A stretch of 30,777 nt of DNA from SKVR01 sp037441525 (GTDB taxonomy: Bacteria; Bacteroidota; Bacteroidia; Bacteroidales; UBA7960): positions 1 through 30,777 of the forward strand of contig JBBISA010000050.1 of the NCBI GenBank assembly GCA_037441525.1. The letters run 5' to 3'. Both the position numbers and the translations under genes were made by a program. Under the pieces are notes generated by a model, which saw only the letters and a program-made list of their open reading frames with translations, had not been told where the DNA came from and ran no database searches. Position 1 is the stretch's first letter. The number at the start of each line of letters is the position of its first letter. This document shows, piece by piece, positions 1 through 7,888 of the stretch.

Positions 1-266
1 AACCCCTGGTGGAAAAGCTTAAACTCATAACCTTCCAACTCCCTTATTTTCTCGCTAATGATCCGGTTATATTCAATTTGCCTGGAATGCTTTATTACCT
101 TTCTTTCATCAGAGTTCCATTGGTTTTCATCAACACTTAATCCGGTATGGATATACTTTCGTATTTCTTTTGGTTAATACACCTCAATGTGTATAGGTGC
201 GGTGCCATTTTTAGCCAACCTGTTTTTGGCATTGAAAACTGCCCTGAAAATAGTTTTTGAAGTCAT
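1..266 (-). pseudogene. Tyrosine recombinase (phage-type integrase), N-terminal fragment with in-frame stop
   Basis: Reading leftward from an ATG at 266-264, the frame gives MTSKTIFRAVFNAKN and then PIHIEVY, a TAA stop at 176-174, and PKEIRKYIHTGLSVDENQW in the same frame to the window edge. This is the N-terminal arm-DNA-binding region of Bacteroidota tyrosine recombinases, where a residue, usually Leu, stands at the stop position. Thirty codons precede the stop and 57 follow it without a frameshift, so a point mutation is the simplest cause. The catalytic domain would lie left of position 1 and cannot be seen. The gene points away from the tRNA-Pro at 458-531, as expected for an integrase beside its attachment site. 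Family assignment is inferred from the N-terminal pattern only. Confidence 0.72.
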
Positions 267-292
267 GGGGTATGGATTTATGGGACAAAAAC

Positions 293-334
293 CGGAACAA
301 AGCGGAACAAATTCCGGAACAAATTCGGAACAAA
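293..334. repeat. Four phased CGGAACAAA direct repeats
   Basis: The nonamer CGGAACAAA occurs exactly at 293, 303, 315 and 326, with start-to-start distances of 10, 12 and 11 bp, close to one helical turn. Related copies (GGGACAAAA at 282, GGAGCAAAA at 347) flank the array. It lies between the integrase start and the tRNA 3' end, where arm-type integrase or excisionase sites would be expected. The binding role is inference. Confidence 0.7.
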
Positions 335-387
335 AATAAGTAAAAAGGAGCAAAACGGAGCATAAACCAGGCGGTCAGCAATAAACG

Positions 388-421
388 AAAAAGCCCGCCA
401 AAACTTTGTTTGACGGGCCTT
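388..421 (-). terminator. Rho-independent terminator downstream of tRNA-Pro
   Basis: On the minus strand a GC-rich stem, GCCCGTCAAA paired with TTTTGGCGGGC, is followed by TTTTTCG. It begins about 37 nt past the tRNA 3' end and would end the tRNA transcript. Confidence 0.8.
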
Positions 422-457
422 GCGTAAAAACAAGGTGATATTAATGTTTTTTCTTAG

Positions 458-531
458 TCGGGGTGAGAAGACTCGAACTTCCGACCCCTTGCACCCCATG
501 CAAGTGCGCTAGCCAACTGCGCCACACCCCG
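458..531 (-). tRNA. tRNA-Pro (GGG anticodon)
   Basis: The minus strand folds into a tRNA cloverleaf. The acceptor stem CGGGGTG/CACCCCG spans 531-525 and 465-459, with discriminator A at 458. The anticodon stem CTTGC/GCAAG encloses the loop ATGGGGT, giving U33 and anticodon GGG, so proline. The T arm contains GTTCGAGTC. The length is 74 nt and CCA is not encoded. A disrupted integrase gene lies just beyond the 3' end, which makes this tRNA the probable integration target of the element entering from the left. Confidence 0.93.
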
Positions 532-542
532 ATTTGGAGATG

Positions 543-571
543 CAAAAGTAATCCTTTTTCATAAACAGCAA
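543..571 (-). promoter_or_regulatory. Bacteroidota-type promoter of tRNA-Pro
   Basis: On the minus strand, TTG (571-569) is followed after 18 nt by TACTTTTG (550-543), which fits the -33 TTG / -7 TAnnTTTG consensus of the Bacteroidota primary sigma factor. The -7 box ends 11 nt before the tRNA 5' end, the expected distance for tRNA transcription. No gene was seen in the rest of 532-901 apart from the next promoter. Confidence 0.65.
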
Positions 572-730
572 AAAATTGTTTTAAAAAATTGTTTTGGCCC
601 GTATTACAGGGTGTTTCCCTTGTTATTTGTTACAATTCAACTTCATTTTCGATACATTAGTGAATTCCATCAGTCAATTGATAAGCGACTGATTGCTCCA
701 ATTATTAAAGGTATTTAAGTGAAACCCTTA

Positions 731-761
731 TTGATTGTTCCGTTGTGATTATTTAATTTTG
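731..761 (+). promoter_or_regulatory. Bacteroidota-type promoter upstream of the outer-membrane gene
   Basis: TTG (731-733), a 20-nt spacer and TAATTTTG (754-761) match the -33/-7 consensus. Transcription would begin near 768, leaving a leader of roughly 135 nt before the ATG at 902. Confidence 0.55.
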
Positions 762-901
762 GGGCCCACGAATAAACTGAAATAGTCGACAAACCTCCCC
801 AGTGAGATTTCATGGTTTTCCAAAATGGTTATTCGGGTTATGATAAGGAGTAAAACATTTTGAAGCTGTTTCCGTTTATTCATGTTGTTAATATCCTGTT
901 T

Positions 902-1738
902 ATGAAAAAATTACTTTTGTTTATTCTGTCAGTATCACTGTTAACCTGCGTTTCATTAAGTGCACAGGAAGTTCAACCACCCATGACGGGTAAAACGGGT
1001 ACCCAACTTAATTATAGAGGTTTTTCCATGAGGTATACCCGCTGGGAAGCAGGTTTATTAGTTGCAGCGGCCAATAGCATGACTGATATTGCGGCAAAGC
1101 AGGCCGAAAAACAAGCATCCATTACTGACGTATATGCAAGAGGATTTTCTCCTGCCATTTCATTAACCTCTCGTTACCGGTTTAATCAGATGTTTGCCTT
1201 CTGCTGGACAGCGGGCGCCATCATGTTGAGAGCCAACGACAAATGGTCATCCGACATTGACATTATCAACCGCGGAAAATCATACTCCAATACTTTATTT
1301 GAAGGCGCATGGCTGGCTGAATATTATCTTCCGGAAGGAGAAATCAGAACCAAAGCTGATTTTAGTCTCGATAGCCGCGATTTTCTATTTTTTACAGGTC
1401 TTGCAGTATTTTACCATTCCCCCAAGGTAAAAGGTCCTATCATTGATGACTTTGATCGAAATCTGCTTGCTGCTGATTATCTGTACAACAATTATCAACT
1501 TGCCATTCCAGTGGGCGCCGGCATTAAATGGACTCTTGACAACAGGTGGATACTTGGCCTGGAAGCCAATTTCAGGTATACTTTCTTCGATTATCTTGAT
1601 GGTTTTAAACGGCCATTCAGCAACAGAAATGATTTTTATTTTACAGCAGGAGTTAACCTGGGGCTGATTGTTCACTCAAAAGCCAATAAAACGAATCCAT
1701 CAGAGATAAAGCACACCAAAAGAAGAAACCCCTATTAA
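902..1738 (+). CDS. Secreted, probable outer-membrane beta-barrel protein of unknown function
   Basis: A 278-residue protein begins with a clear Sec signal peptide, MKKLLLFILSVSLLTCVSLS, cleaved after AQ. The mature part has alternating aromatic and polar segments typical of short beta-barrels (for example FTGLAVFYHS, WILGLEANFRYTFFDYLDGF and FYFTAGVNLGLIVHS), resembling the loose Bacteroidota outer-membrane barrel families. No catalytic motif was recognised. The C-terminus ends in a basic tail (KHTKRRNPY) rather than an aromatic beta-signal, which is odd for a barrel. A TTG at 860 with AAGGAG at 845-850 would add 14 residues; ATG 902 was preferred because it puts the signal peptide at the N-terminus. 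The gene stands alone behind its own promoter. The export call is good and the barrel call is moderate. Confidence 0.75.
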   Translation: MKKLLLFILSVSLLTCVSLSAQEVQPPMTGKTGTQLNYRGFSMRYTRWEAGLLVAAANSMTDIAAKQAEKQASITDVYARGFSPAISLTSRYRFNQMFAFCWTAGAIMLRANDKWSSDIDIINRGKSYSNTLFEGAWLAEYYLPEGEIRTKADFSLDSRDFLFFTGLAVFYHSPKVKGPIIDDFDRNLLAADYLYNNYQLAIPVGAGIKWTLDNRWILGLEANFRYTFFDYLDGFKRPFSNRNDFYFTAGVNLGLIVHSKANKTNPSEIKHTKRRNPY

Positions 1739-1739
1739 A

Positions 1740-1785
1740 CCCGGATTAGTCATTAGGAATGTAGTGAACTAATGACTTAGCCGGG
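1740..1785. repeat. 17-bp inverted repeat directly after the stop codon
   Basis: Left arm 1740-1756 (CCCGGATTAGTCATTAG) pairs with right arm 1769-1785 (CTAATGACTTAGCCGGG) at 15 of 17 positions around a 12-nt loop. It starts one base after the TAA of the upstream gene. No T-run follows, so it is not a standard rho-independent terminator. It shares GTCATTAG/CTAATGAC with the palindrome at 1898-1926. Confidence 0.7.
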
Positions 1786-1897
1786 ATTAACCCCGCCTTA
1801 GAAAAACATAAATTGTAAGCATTTCTGATTACAATCTATAGTTTTCCTTATTCGATTTGTCGTTCTAATAATGTTATTATCAATAACTTATGCTAAT

Positions 1898-1926
1898 ATT
1901 TTTCTAATGACGGTCATTAGAAAAAT
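1898..1926. repeat. Perfect 29-bp palindrome
   Basis: Bases 1898-1911 (ATTTTTCTAATGAC) are the exact reverse complement of 1913-1926, around a single G at 1912. A-runs rather than T-runs follow the core on both strands, so it does not look like a terminator. The gap 1739-2047 lies between two convergent genes. Apart from this and the repeat at 1740-1785, nothing else was found there. Confidence 0.75.
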
Positions 1927-2047
1927 CGGCTAAAGACAAATCTGGGTTAAAATTTACAGGCTGATTTTTCGGTATATCAATACCCCTTATTTTTGTAAGC
2001 ATGTTTCAACAGAAAATTGCGTATTGGCACGAAAACGTTTAGTGAGC

Positions 2048-2614
2048 TTAATCCTCACATTTTCTGGCATGCCAGATTATGTCTCCAATTCCTTTGTCAA
2101 AAGCAATTTTTCGGGCTAAAACAAAAAGATAATCCGATAGGCGGTTAATGTATCTGATTATTATTGATGGAACAGTTGCCTGGTGTGACAGGAGAATAAT
2201 TATCCGTTCGGCACGTCGGCAAACACAACGTGCTACATGTGCATAAGATACTGTTGTTTCACCTCCTGGCAGGATAAAGTTTTGCAGCTCAGGAAGAAAA
2301 CAGTTCATTTCATTGATCTCGCTCTCAAGAAGTGTAATGTCTTTTTCTTTAAGGCAGGGCATTCTGTGGTTGGTTGCATCATTGTCGACAGCGAGGAGCG
2401 ACTCGGCAATAAATATATTTTCCTGAACCTGAAGCAAAACATCTTTGTAATGAGGATGAATATCCTGGTCCCGAATCAGACCGATAAAAGAGTTTAATTC
2501 ATCAAGTGTGCCATAGGCTTCTATCCTGATATGGTATTTAGGTACTCTTGATCCCCCAATAAGCGATGTTTCTCCCTTGTCTCCTGTTTTAGTATATATT
2601 TTCCAATTTTCCAT
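2048..2614 (-). CDS. Cob(I)alamin adenosyltransferase, PduO type
   Basis: The enzyme transfers the 5'-deoxyadenosyl group of ATP to the cobalt of cob(I)alamin or corrinoid precursors, making coenzyme B12 in the cytosol. The 188-residue protein carries the PduO/MMAB signatures in order: TKTGDKGETSL near residues 8-18 (ATP-binding N-terminal motif), RIEAYGTLDELNSFIGL near 30-46, FILPGG near 113, then CRRAERIIIL and YINRLSDYLFVLAR helices near the C-terminus. Length matches the family. An upstream ATG at 2650 would overlap the neighbouring ABC gene by 14 nt; the ATG at 2614 matches where the family normally begins, so it was chosen. It follows the ABC ATPase by 22 nt and is probably co-transcribed with it. 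No corrinoid transport or synthesis gene is visible nearby. Confidence 0.9.
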   Translation of the reverse strand: MENWKIYTKTGDKGETSLIGGSRVPKYHIRIEAYGTLDELNSFIGLIRDQDIHPHYKDVLLQVQENIFIAESLLAVDNDATNHRMPCLKEKDITLLESEINEMNCFLPELQNFILPGGETTVSYAHVARCVCRRAERIIILLSHQATVPSIIIRYINRLSDYLFVLARKIAFDKGIGDIIWHARKCED

Positions 2615-2636
2615 GACTGTTATCGGGGTGAATGTT

Positions 2637-3368
2637 TTATGCAATATCAACGGGTTGATTTCGAACTACTACTCTGGGATTCGAATTTTTCTCATCTGAT
2701 TCGATTTCACCATCGCGCAGCCTTATAATTCGGTGTGCATGCCGGGCAATGTCCTCTTCGTGGGTAACCACAATAATAGTGTTGCCGGCCTGGTGTATAT
2801 CTTCGAAAAGTCCCATAATTTCTATGGATGTCTTGGAGTCAAGATTACCTGTTGGTTCGTCGGCCAGTATAATTGAAGGACTGTTAACCAAAGCCCTGGC
2901 AACAGCAACCCGCTGGCGTTGTCCGCCCGAAAGCTCATTAGGTTTATGGTCAACCCGGTCAGAAAGTCCAACCTGGTCAAGTACTTCCAGGGCTCTTTCA
3001 TTGCGGTTAGCCTTGCCGATACCAGAATATATGAGCGGAAGAGCAACATTATCGAGTGCGGTCGATCTGGGCAGCAAGTTAAAGGTCTGGAAAACAAACC
3101 CAATTTCCTTGTTGCGTATTTCTGCCAGCTGGTTGTCCTCCATTTTACTCACATCTTGTCCGTTAAGGTAATATTGTCCCGATGTGGGGCTGTCGAGGCA
3201 ACCCAAAATATTCATTAATGTCGATTTTCCAGAACCAGAGGGCCCCATCAGGGCAACATATTCGTTTTTATAAATATAGAGTGATATGGAACGCAAAGCT
3301 TTTACAATTTCAGTCCCCACTTTATAGTGTTTGGTAAGGTTTTCAATTTTTATAAGGGCTTCCTGCAT
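2637..3368 (-). CDS. ABC transporter ATP-binding protein, LolD/MacB family
   Basis: This 243-residue ATPase has all the motifs of the LolD/MacB/FtsE class: Walker A GPSGSGKST (42-50), Q-loop VFQTFNLLP with Gln94, signature LSGGQRQRVA (from 146), Walker B IILADE ending at Glu171, D-loop GNLDSKT, and switch His203 in VVTHEE. Such subunits power lipoprotein release, macrolide/peptide efflux or cell-division complexes together with an FtsX-like permease. No permease gene is present in the window, so it probably pairs with one encoded elsewhere and its substrate is unknown. The last ~20 residues (ESDEKNSNPRVVVRNQPVDIA region) extend past the usual end of the fold. The minus-strand neighbours are the adenosyltransferase (22 nt downstream) and a methyltransferase (44 nt upstream). 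Confidence 0.9.
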   Translation of the reverse strand: MQEALIKIENLTKHYKVGTEIVKALRSISLYIYKNEYVALMGPSGSGKSTLMNILGCLDSPTSGQYYLNGQDVSKMEDNQLAEIRNKEIGFVFQTFNLLPRSTALDNVALPLIYSGIGKANRNERALEVLDQVGLSDRVDHKPNELSGGQRQRVAVARALVNSPSIILADEPTGNLDSKTSIEIMGLFEDIHQAGNTIIVVTHEEDIARHAHRIIRLRDGEIESDEKNSNPRVVVRNQPVDIA

Positions 3369-3412
3369 GGTAAACGTTTTTTAGTTGGTTATTAGTTCTA
3401 TAGGTGTAAGAA

Positions 3413-4216
3413 TTAGAATCTGATATAAAAAGTTTCTTTGCTCAAGGATGGGTTCATAAACACTATACCCAACGTGAATAAATCGGCCACCGCTGTCACT
3501 GCTTCATGTTTAGTTATTTGTTTCCAGGCTTTCAGCATCGAATGTGTCCATCTGATATCGTCAATGACAATAACACCATTGGTATGAGTATGTTTAACTA
3601 ATTCGTTGAAATAGTTTAACAGGTGGTCTCCATGATGATCGCCATCAATAAAAACCATTTCATATTGGCTATTATTGTTCAGAAGTCGTGGTAAAACATC
3701 AGAAAATTTTCCGTGATGAAGGTTAATATTTTGAATACCTATTCTTTGAAAAACTTCCCTTGCAATTGCTGCAACTGGTTCTGCTCCTTCAATTGTATCA
3801 ATTATACATTTTTCGTCGCACAAACTCAGATAGCTGCTTGTAATGCCCAGGCTGGTGCCAAGTTCAAGTATTTTGCCTGATTTGAAATAATTAGCCAGCC
3901 TGAATAACATTCTACTGTATTTTGGTTTTTGAAGTGATGTTTTTGCAATGGACTTCACTTTTCTGCAAATGGGTTCATTCTCAGAGTTTCTCTTTCCTGT
4001 CCTGCTGCCTGCTCCAGGGTCGTTATATGCTACTACTGAGGTGTCCGACAGAAGTCTTTTTCGCTCATTTTCAATAGCTTCAAATTCTTTTAGGACAACA
4101 TTCCTATATAGGCAATCCTTCATGAATGAATACATAAATGGACTATGAATGCCATGAAGATTTTTTGATTTTAGCCGCCATTCCAGGTATTCGCCAGCTA
4201 AAAAGGGGACATTCAT
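3413..4216 (-). CDS. Class I SAM-dependent methyltransferase (O-methyltransferase-like)
   Basis: A 267-residue protein with a Rossmann methyltransferase domain after a helical N-terminal region of about 110 residues. Motif I is ILELGTSLGITSSYLS (from 116), the acidic SAM-ribose position is IEGAEP (142-147), and FIDGDHHGDHLL (from 189) followed by VIVIDDIRW (from 215) resembles the metal-dependent O-methyltransferase pattern. Residues 60-95 are polar and rich in Lys/Arg/Ser, probably a flexible insertion. The substrate cannot be predicted. It is the first gene of a likely minus-strand run with the ABC ATPase and the adenosyltransferase, without an obvious functional link. Confidence 0.82.
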   Translation of the reverse strand: MNVPFLAGEYLEWRLKSKNLHGIHSPFMYSFMKDCLYRNVVLKEFEAIENERKRLLSDTSVVAYNDPGAGSRTGKRNSENEPICRKVKSIAKTSLQKPKYSRMLFRLANYFKSGKILELGTSLGITSSYLSLCDEKCIIDTIEGAEPVAAIAREVFQRIGIQNINLHHGKFSDVLPRLLNNNSQYEMVFIDGDHHGDHLLNYFNELVKHTHTNGVIVIDDIRWTHSMLKAWKQITKHEAVTAVADLFTLGIVFMNPSLSKETFYIRF

Positions 4217-4564
4217 TTTGGATGTATTTATTAATGGGTTGAACTTATTTTTGATGGCTTTTTTTTCGAAATTTTTTCAGTAAGAGGTAATTTGGAGCAA
4301 ACCCTTGCAAATGTAATATTCTTTGGTAAGAACCATTAACCAATTCATCTTTTTGATTATACCACACACTTATTTTTATTAAACATAAAATAACGCTATG
4401 GTTCATGATTTTTTTATTAATTTGCACTCAATATATTGCCGTTGATTGCACCAGGTCTTTTGCAAGCAGTTATCAACCATACTGCAACCTTTTTCCATTG
4501 ATAATTTACCTGGCAGAATTGATGGTAATAAATTAATATTTTTCTCAACTTAAAAACCAGGAAG
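4217..4564. other. Intergenic region between divergent genes
   Basis: This AT-rich 348-bp gap separates the minus-strand methyltransferase from the plus-strand TPR gene and should hold both promoters. On the minus strand, TACATTTG (4315-4308) fits the -7 TAnnTTTG box, but no TTG lies at the right distance. A 60-codon minus-strand frame here has an atypical composition and no recognisable domain, so it was not called. Confidence 0.45.
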
Positions 4565-5608
4565 ATGAAAAGAAACCTTCTGATATTGATTGGATTAACC
4601 TTTTGTTCCTTTTTTACTTACTCGCAAACAACTGATACTGTGGTAATAGGGCAGCGAAGAGTAATGATTGCTGAAAGGCTTTATAATGAAGGAGTTGTAA
4701 GTTTCGAGAGAGGTAATCATGCCGAAGCATTGCAGAAGTTCAATGATGCCATAAGAGAACGTGGCGATTTCTATCAGGCCTTTTATAACAGGGGAGTGGT
4801 TAAAGCTGCTATGGGTAATCATACCTCTGCTATTGACGATTATAATGTGGCAATCAAACAATTGCCCGACCTCAATATGGCCTGGTTTGCCAGAGGGAGG
4901 TCGTTCCATCAGCTGGGAAGAGTTTCTGAAGCTATCAGCGATTATTCGAAGGGTGTATTGAACGACAACCGGATGTACCTTGCGTTCTATTACCGGGGTG
5001 TGTTATATCTGGGGCAAGATGAATACTCAAAAGCCATTGAAGATTTTACCACTGCCATTAATATAAAGGGCGACTTCGCCTATGCCTACAATGACCGTGG
5101 TAGTGCACAATGGCAAAACGGAAACATGGCAGCCGCACTGGCGGATTATCAGCAAGCTGTATTTTTTGATAATACAATGCATTTTGCCTTCAATAATCTT
5201 GGCTCCCTGCGCATGGAAATGGGTCTTTACAACGATGCTGTTGAGTTTTTTACTACCGCTATCCGCCTGTCGGCAGGCTATCTCAAAGCCTTGTCGAACC
5301 GTGCCATCGCCCTTGAAAAATTAGGCCGGATAAATGAAGCCTTGACCGACATAAACCGGGTTATTGAAGCTGAGCCCGACAATTTTCAGGCCTATACTAT
5401 AAGAGGCAATCTTAAGTATCGCAATAAGAACTTTGCAGGTGCTGCCGAAGACCACTCCAAGGCTATTTCTCTGAATCCGCAATTTGCCCAGGCATACTTA
5501 AATCGTGGCATTGCACGCGAGATGCTTCGCGATCAGAATGGGGCAATTGCCGATTGGAAAAAGGCAGTCGAATTAGGGTTGACCAGGGCAGGGCAATTTA
5601 TCGAATAG
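4565..5608 (+). CDS. Exported tetratricopeptide-repeat protein
   Basis: The protein has 347 residues: a Sec signal peptide (MKRNLLILIGLTFCSFFTYS, then Q) followed by about nine consecutive 34-residue TPR units filling the chain. Each unit has the A/G-rich pattern seen in YQAFYNRGVVKAAMGNHTSA, AYAYNDRGSAQWQNGNMAAA and AQAYLNRGIAREMLRDQNGA. TPR solenoids are protein-interaction scaffolds; no enzymatic domain is visible. It would act in the periplasm or at the outer membrane. The next gene, 121 nt downstream, encodes a TPR/PD40/OmpA envelope protein, so the two may belong to one envelope complex. That partnership is inferred from position and shared TPR content only. Confidence 0.88.
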   Translation: MKRNLLILIGLTFCSFFTYSQTTDTVVIGQRRVMIAERLYNEGVVSFERGNHAEALQKFNDAIRERGDFYQAFYNRGVVKAAMGNHTSAIDDYNVAIKQLPDLNMAWFARGRSFHQLGRVSEAISDYSKGVLNDNRMYLAFYYRGVLYLGQDEYSKAIEDFTTAINIKGDFAYAYNDRGSAQWQNGNMAAALADYQQAVFFDNTMHFAFNNLGSLRMEMGLYNDAVEFFTTAIRLSAGYLKALSNRAIALEKLGRINEALTDINRVIEAEPDNFQAYTIRGNLKYRNKNFAGAAEDHSKAISLNPQFAQAYLNRGIAREMLRDQNGAIADWKKAVELGLTRAGQFIE

Positions 5609-5729
5609 TTTACGCAGGCCAAATTGTAAAACGGAGCTCAGTGTGATCATTGATGGCGCATTGAAAATGAGCCCCAAAGCATTAATTACCAATAACAAGT
5701 TACAGAGAAGATACATAAACTCAAAAAAA

Positions 5730-7811
5730 ATGAACATGACTGTGGAATTTCTGATAAGAAGAACCGGGATTTTAACATCCATCCTTTGGCTGGTATTATC
5801 CGCAAGCTCGATACAGGCTCAGAATAAGGAATTTACCAGGGCATTTTTCCCTTCAGATTCAAGAGGACTCAAGGAAGCAAGGAAAAATCTTCGATCTGGT
5901 GATAAACTCTATGAGCAGGGGTGGGGCAATTTCGAAAAAGCGCTTGAATTCTATCTGAAGGCTCATGAGTTCAATCCTGATAATGCCTTATTGAACATGC
6001 GCATCGGAGAGTGTTACCTGTATACACCTTTCAAAGACAGATCGGTAAAATTTCTTGAACGGGCAGTAGAATTAAATGTTGGCTCACTTGAAGTTTACTA
6101 TCTGTTAGGATTGGCATACCAGCAAAATTACAGATTCGACGAAGCTATCAACCAGTTTAATTTTTTCAGACAATCATTAACGCCACAGGAGGCCATCCAG
6201 GAAAGAAGCCGTATTGATCGCCGGATTGTTGAGTGCCAGAATGCAAAAAGCCTGGTTCAGTCACCGGTAAGGGTTTTCATCGATAACCTTGGCGATAAAA
6301 TTAATAGTGAGTTTGATGATTACAGCCCTGTATTATCAACTGATGGCACAGCAATGTATTTTACCAGTCGCAGGCCCATTGGCCGAAAAGCTAAAGTGGA
6401 TAAAATTGATTTTAAGTATTTTGAGAATGTTTTCTTCTCAACCAAAAGTGGGGGGCAATGGCTTGCTGCACAGCCCATCCCCGGAAGGATAAATACAAAA
6501 ACCCATGTGGCAACTGCAGGAATTGCCCCCGATGGCCGCACCCTTTATGTTTATCGGGGCCATAAAGGCGGTGATCTTTTCGAAAGCAAGCGTAGCAATG
6601 GCGAATGGGGCAAGCCCCGCAGCTTACCTAAGGGTATGAATACCAAAAGTAGCCAGGAAACCAGTATTGTGTTTTCATCAGATGGAAGACGGGCCTATTT
6701 TATCAGCGACCGGCCCGGCGGGTTTGGAGGTAAGGATATTTGGACGGTTCAGCGCGATGAACGTGGCAGGTGGAACGAGCCTGTTAATATGGGTGCTTCT
6801 ATGAATACTCCTTACGATGAGGAGAGCCTGTTTCTTGCTTATGACAACAATACCCTTTATTTCAGTTCGCAGGGGCATAACAGTATGGGTGGATTCGATA
6901 TTTTAAGAACCCAGTTCCGCAATGGCAGATGGTCACAGCCTGAGAACATCGGACATCCGGTAAATACCCCTGGCGACGATATGTTTTTGGTAATGTCACC
7001 AGACCCGAAATTTGCCTTTTATTCAACCATGCGTACTGATGGGTTTGGCGGCAGCGATATTTATTTGGTAACTTTCCTTGGGCCTGAAAAAGAGATGGAA
7101 TTTCCCATTCAGAAAGATATTATTGCAAGTCAGGTGCGCCCACTTGGGCACAACTTAATGGGGCAGCAGGTAGAAGTAATCACAATCCCCATGACTATTC
7201 TGAGGGGACGTGTACTCGACGATAAGGAGAACAAACCTCTTTTCGCAACCATTGAGCTATATGACAACGAAACCGAACAGTTGCTCGCTCAGTTTAACTC
7301 TAATCCCGAAACAGGCGAATTTGTCATATCGTTGCCTGGTGGCAAGAACTACGGAATCTCAGTAAAAGCTGATGAATACCTTTTTTACAGCGAAAACATC
7401 AATATCAGCCAATCGGCAGTTTCACGAGAAATCATCAACGATATCAGGATGAAGAAAGTTGAAGTAGGGCAAAGCATTGTTCTGAACAACATTTTCTTCG
7501 ACAGCGGGGCAGCCACCCTTCGCCCCGAATCGTTTGCTGAACTTGGAGTTCTTTACAAACTGATGATAGATAATCCATCACTAAAAATTGAAATCTCCGG
7601 GCATACTGATAACGTAGGTTCGGCAGCAATTAACAAGCGGCTTTCCGAACAACGCGCAAGGGCAGTGGTTGAATTTCTTATCGGACGGGGCATTCGTAAT
7701 GACAGGCTTACCTTTAAAGGCTACGGCTTCGAAAAACCCATAGCATCGAACAATACGGCAGAAGGCAGGCAATTAAACCGACGCACCGAATTTGAAATTA
7801 TTGAAAAATAA
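5730..7811 (+). CDS. PorE-like envelope protein: TPR, PD40 propeller, carboxypeptidase-regulatory-like and OmpA domains
   Basis: A 693-residue exported protein. After the signal peptide (VEFLIRRTGILTSILWLVLS region, cleaved near QAQ) come TPR-like helices (about 55-150) and a PD40/WD40-like beta-propeller (about 180-430) with repeated DGxxxYFxS blades such as TDGTAMYFTSRRP, SDGRRAYFISDRPGG and NNTLYFSSQGHNSMGG. A carboxypeptidase-regulatory-like beta-sandwich (about 500-580, ILRGRVLDDKENKPLFATIE) and a C-terminal OmpA peptidoglycan-binding domain (NNIFFDSGAATLRPESFAEL, then SGHTDNVGS and LSEQRARAVVEFL) follow. The same domain order occurs in Porphyromonas PorE, which links the type IX secretion system to peptidoglycan, but Bacteroidota carry paralogues, so T9SS function is not established here. 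A GTG at 5643 opens the frame; ATG 5730 places the signal peptide correctly. A terminator follows. Confidence 0.88.
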   Translation: MNMTVEFLIRRTGILTSILWLVLSASSIQAQNKEFTRAFFPSDSRGLKEARKNLRSGDKLYEQGWGNFEKALEFYLKAHEFNPDNALLNMRIGECYLYTPFKDRSVKFLERAVELNVGSLEVYYLLGLAYQQNYRFDEAINQFNFFRQSLTPQEAIQERSRIDRRIVECQNAKSLVQSPVRVFIDNLGDKINSEFDDYSPVLSTDGTAMYFTSRRPIGRKAKVDKIDFKYFENVFFSTKSGGQWLAAQPIPGRINTKTHVATAGIAPDGRTLYVYRGHKGGDLFESKRSNGEWGKPRSLPKGMNTKSSQETSIVFSSDGRRAYFISDRPGGFGGKDIWTVQRDERGRWNEPVNMGASMNTPYDEESLFLAYDNNTLYFSSQGHNSMGGFDILRTQFRNGRWSQPENIGHPVNTPGDDMFLVMSPDPKFAFYSTMRTDGFGGSDIYLVTFLGPEKEMEFPIQKDIIASQVRPLGHNLMGQQVEVITIPMTILRGRVLDDKENKPLFATIELYDNETEQLLAQFNSNPETGEFVISLPGGKNYGISVKADEYLFYSENINISQSAVSREIINDIRMKKVEVGQSIVLNNIFFDSGAATLRPESFAELGVLYKLMIDNPSLKIEISGHTDNVGSAAINKRLSEQRARAVVEFLIGRGIRNDRLTFKGYGFEKPIASNNTAEGRQLNRRTEFEIIEK

Positions 7812-7855
7812 TACTACTTTGCACATAACTCCGGTTGTTGAAACGAAATGAAATT

Positions 7856-7888
7856 AAGGCATAACTTGTAAAAAGTTGTGCCTTTTTT
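7856..7888 (+). terminator. Rho-independent terminator after the PorE-like gene
   Basis: AAGGCATAACTT (7856-7867) pairs with AAGTTGTGCCTT (7873-7884), with one G-T wobble, and runs into a T tract. It lies 45 nt after the stop codon. Confidence 0.8.

Noticed and set aside
278..499. Open frame of 73 codons on the minus strand
   Set aside because: It covers the CGGAACAAA repeats, the terminator and part of the tRNA; its repetitive end is a translation of the repeats.
1898..1926. Palindrome considered as a bidirectional terminator
   Set aside because: On both strands the stem core is followed by A residues, not T residues, so it lacks the terminator signature.
4245..4427. Open frame of 60 codons on the minus strand
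   Set aside because: AT-rich intergenic DNA with no domain and no supporting signals; it overlaps the probable promoter region.
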